A stretch of 33,293 bases of DNA, taken from contig JAEOUG010000052.1 in assembly GCA_016839445.1 (NCBI GenBank), positions 1-33,293 on the forward strand, written 5' to 3'. A program made the position numbers and the translations under genes. This DNA comes from Candidatus Thorarchaeota archaeon. GTDB lineage: Archaea; Asgardarchaeota; Thorarchaeia; Thorarchaeales; Thorarchaeaceae. Every line of letters begins with the position of its first letter. The first letter of the stretch is position 1. The notes under the pieces are model-generated. The model was not told the DNA's origin, made no database searches, and was given only the letters and a program-made list of their open reading frames with translations. This document shows, piece by piece, positions 31,449 through 33,293 of this stretch.

Positions 31449-32966
31449 TCACTCCTTACAGGGATTCGGAAGGTCCGTTACGCTCTCCCATGGGATTGCG
31501 AGACGACCTGGGTGCAGTATCTTGTTCGGGTCAAGGACCTCTCGGAACTTGACCAGCATCCTGTAGTACTCCTTGGCCTTGCTGAAGGTCTCCGGAGCAT
31601 GGACGAAGGGATCGGGTCGGTAGTTGATCCACCCCTTCTTCAAGAAGCTCCGTGTGGTCTCAAGATTGAACTCCCGGATCTTGTCATAGATGCCCGGCTC
31701 GGTGCTGTCAAAGCACAGAATGGGCATGACAATCGCTTGCCGTGCGTGGTCAATTGAGGCCACCCACATAGTGGGCGGGAAGCCATAGTTCTCCATCGCG
31801 GCGCAGTACTCGTCCATCATCTCGCCGGACTCCAGCCATGGGCAGTACCACGTGATGAATAGGAAGCCAGCCTGCCAGAGGGAGTACGGGATGGCAATCT
31901 TGTTTGGCTTCTTGAGCCGAGATGCCACCTGCTTCGGATGGAGGTCCTGCTTCGGAGTGGACCGCTTCTCGCGGACCTCGTAGTCCTTGTAGACCTCGTC
32001 GATCTTCTTTAGGGTGAAGTCGAGCTCCTCCTGACTCCAAGCCCAGCACTCGTAATTCATCCACTTCCTGTCTACGCCAATCTTCTTGTAGAACTCGTAG
32101 TCGACAGGGACATTTGTCTTTGGCCAGCGGGTCATGACCAGCTCATAGTTACCACCTTGGACCATGACCGTCCGTTCGCCAACACCCATCTCGTGCTTGG
32201 ATATCTCCCAAGCAGGCTTGATGATGTCGTCCCAAGTATCGCCTCCGTAGGCCACCACCGTCTTGTAGTGCGGATGTGGAACCATCTTGATAGCACACTT
32301 AGTGATGATACCCATGGAGCCCTGAGAGCCGAGGAACAGCCCGTCCGGGTTGGGGCCGACACCCCAGCGATAGAAGGGCTTGGCTCCAGGTAGTGCCCAT
32401 GAACCGGTGTGGAATATCTCACCAGTGGGGAGTACAACCTCCATGCCCATGATCATGTCTGCCTGCGGGCCGTAAACACCTGTGACCAGAGAGAAGCCTC
32501 GTTCGATGGCATCGCCCAGCACAGTTGCCGCGGGCGGAGCTCCATCAGGTATGGGGGGCGCCCAATCAGGGTACTTCGTCTTGAAAATCCTCCAGGCATC
32601 CCCTGATTTGACACCAGGCTCTACGATCATGACTCTGTTCTCAGTATCGACTTCCATTTTGTCCATGCGAGTCATGTCCATGTAGATACCGCCGGGCTCA
32701 ATGGCGGGAAGCGCGAAGCCTCCGCTGAGGCCGCCGGCAGCTGGTGTGACAGGGCTTAGGTTCTCGTTTGCCACAATGAGAATCTTGGAGACCTCTTCGG
32801 CGTTAGCCGGTCTCACAATGACCTCTGGCAAGACCGCTTCGAGCCCCATAATGCCTTTAGCCATGTAACTATGACGAAGTGGTTCGCTTGTAGTTACGTA
32901 CTTCTCACCGCAGATATTGGTGAGTTTAGCCACCACCTCATCAGTGACCTTGTTGTATTCTGCCAA
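31449..32966 (-). CDS. FAD-linked oxidase of the VAO/PCMH family (GlcD or D-lactate dehydrogenase-like)
   Basis: A 505-residue flavoprotein that probably oxidises a 2-hydroxyacid or related substrate and passes electrons to the Fe-S partner downstream. The FAD-binding PCMH domain shows EVIVRPANAEEVSKIL, VTPAAGGLSGG, IVEPGVKSGDAW and FLGSQGSMGIITKCAIKMVP (the usual GSEGTLG-like turn). The C-terminal substrate domain ends VLDPNKILHPGRLA, the family's closing motif. The extended middle part resembles vanillyl-alcohol-oxidase-type members more than short GlcD. The TTG start at 32966 follows GGAGG (32976-32980) by nine bases. The substrate is not predicted further. Confidence 0.88.
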   Translation of the reverse strand: MAEYNKVTDEVVAKLTNICGEKYVTTSEPLRHSYMAKGIMGLEAVLPEVIVRPANAEEVSKILIVANENLSPVTPAAGGLSGGFALPAIEPGGIYMDMTRMDKMEVDTENRVMIVEPGVKSGDAWRIFKTKYPDWAPPIPDGAPPAATVLGDAIERGFSLVTGVYGPQADMIMGMEVVLPTGEIFHTGSWALPGAKPFYRWGVGPNPDGLFLGSQGSMGIITKCAIKMVPHPHYKTVVAYGGDTWDDIIKPAWEISKHEMGVGERTVMVQGGNYELVMTRWPKTNVPVDYEFYKKIGVDRKWMNYECWAWSQEELDFTLKKIDEVYKDYEVREKRSTPKQDLHPKQVASRLKKPNKIAIPYSLWQAGFLFITWYCPWLESGEMMDEYCAAMENYGFPPTMWVASIDHARQAIVMPILCFDSTEPGIYDKIREFNLETTRSFLKKGWINYRPDPFVHAPETFSKAKEYYRMLVKFREVLDPNKILHPGRLAIPWESVTDLPNPCKE

Positions 32967-32985
32967 GTGAATGATCCTCCACTAT

Positions 32986-33010
32986 CGGTCAGGGACCGAA
33001 TCGTGATTCG
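32986..33010. repeat. Overlapping palindromes in a divergent promoter
   Basis: CGGTCAGGGACCG (32986-32998) and CGAATCGTGATTCG (32997-33010) are two adjoining perfect dyads sharing a CG. They lie between the FAD oxidase TTG and the TATA element at 33041-33050, downstream of that TATA as read toward the oxidase gene. They look like a regulator binding region for the oxidase operon, possibly shared with the divergent gene. Confidence 0.55.
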
Positions 33011-33040
33011 TCGAACGCAGGCTGTCGCTGGAAAAATCGG

Positions 33041-33050
33041 GCATAAATAG
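33041..33050. promoter_or_regulatory. TATA element between FAD oxidase and LLM oxidoreductase genes
   Basis: GCATAAATAG on the plus strand, with CTATTTATGC as its complement, is a TATA-like element that can serve either direction. Toward the plus strand it predicts a start near 33070, giving a leader of about 60 bases before TTG 33131. Confidence 0.5.
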
Positions 33051-33130
33051 GATTCGGATGCAAAACCTACGTAGAACGGACAAGTTATGTGGGACCCCAA
33101 GCCAAGCTCAGGTCAAAGGAGGAGAGACCC

Positions 33131-33293
33131 TTGAAGGTTGGAATCCAGATTGAGCCTCAGATGGGGTACAGGTATGAGGAGATTGTAACCCTTGCGAAGG
33201 CTGCTGAAGATGCAGGCTTCTACAGCTTCACGGTCTCAGACCACTTCTTTGGCAATCCTGAGAGCGTAGAGAAGCATGCGCATGATGCGTGGA
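33131..33293 (+). CDS. LLM-class (F420- or flavin-dependent) oxidoreductase (partial)
   Basis: Only the first 54 residues lie in the window. They read MKVGIQIEPQMGYRYEE, then IVTLAKAAEDAGFYSFTVSD, then HFFGNPESVEKHAHDAW. This is the first beta-alpha unit of the bacterial-luciferase-like TIM barrel, with the characteristic AEDAGF and SDHFF segments common to F420-dependent enzymes such as Mer and related reductases. The start is TTG 33131, eight bases after GGAGG (33118-33122). ATG 33088 is in another frame and ends quickly. The cofactor choice is inferred from archaeal relatives and is not shown by this fragment. Confidence 0.8.
   Translation, partial: MKVGIQIEPQMGYRYEEIVTLAKAAEDAGFYSFTVSDHFFGNPESVEKHAHDAW

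Overview
The window is most likely archaeal chromosome. AT-rich TATA-type boxes lie about 25 bases before inferred transcript starts (for example 4205-4213, 7092-7099, 20017-20025, 22370-22378). Ribosome-binding sites are of the GGAGG / GGTGA / GTGATC type, and TTG and GTG starts are frequent. Gene content agrees: methylmalonyl-CoA mutase split into two polypeptides, a two-HTH Lrp-type regulator, an HdrD-like Fe-S protein, a probable F420-dependent oxidoreductase, and surface proteins with a signal peptide and one C-terminal membrane anchor. The overall style recalls Asgard archaea (Thorarchaeia-like), but that is a low-confidence inference. No rRNA, tRNA, CRISPR array, transposase or phage gene was seen.

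Layout. 1-4509 (minus): 5'-part of a pyruvate carboxylase subunit B-like gene, a radical SAM protein, a two-HTH Lrp-like regulator, a DJ-1/PfpI protein and a small winged-helix protein. 4686-7382 (plus): a SWIM zinc-finger protein, a large membrane-associated STAND-like ATPase and a tiny zinc-ribbon protein. 7613-9067: a catalase bracketed by hairpin/T-run terminators. 9103-12785: an acyl-CoA carboxyltransferase, a free-standing HNH protein, RNase HIII and biotin protein ligase. 12870-16141: an Ntn-hydrolase-like protein, an MFS transporter and a threonine aldolase. 16150-19971 (minus): a compact methylmalonyl-CoA operon (cobalamin subunit, MeaB GTPase, catalytic subunit, epimerase, TPR mini-protein). 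20045-22336: a membrane-tethered winged-helix regulator and an anchored surface protein that seems to start at CTG. 22588-26671: a second TPR mini-protein, an unknown helical protein, a CoA-transferase pair with a HAD hydrolase, and two zinc-ribbon membrane proteins. 26791-30026: a DUF998 membrane protein and two paralogous three-segment membrane proteins flanking an antisense GNAT acetyltransferase. 30057-33293: an Fe-S / FAD 2-hydroxyacid oxidase pair and, divergently, the start of an LLM-class oxidoreductase.

How the genes fit together. The carboxyltransferase, biotin ligase, epimerase, split mutase and MeaB make up most of a propionyl-CoA to succinyl-CoA route. The pyruvate carboxylase subunit B links pyruvate to oxaloacetate. 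The biotin carboxylase and biotin carrier subunits are not in the window. The CoA-transferase pair and the FAD/Fe-S oxidase suggest use of organic acids. The catalase points to at least occasional exposure to peroxide.

The most interesting unexplained items are: the SWIM/ATPase/winged-helix cluster; the twin TPR mini-proteins, one fused to the methylmalonyl-CoA operon; the apparent CTG start of the surface protein next to a membrane-tethered regulator; the duplicated membrane proteins around a GNAT gene; and several well-formed palindromes placed at promoters.
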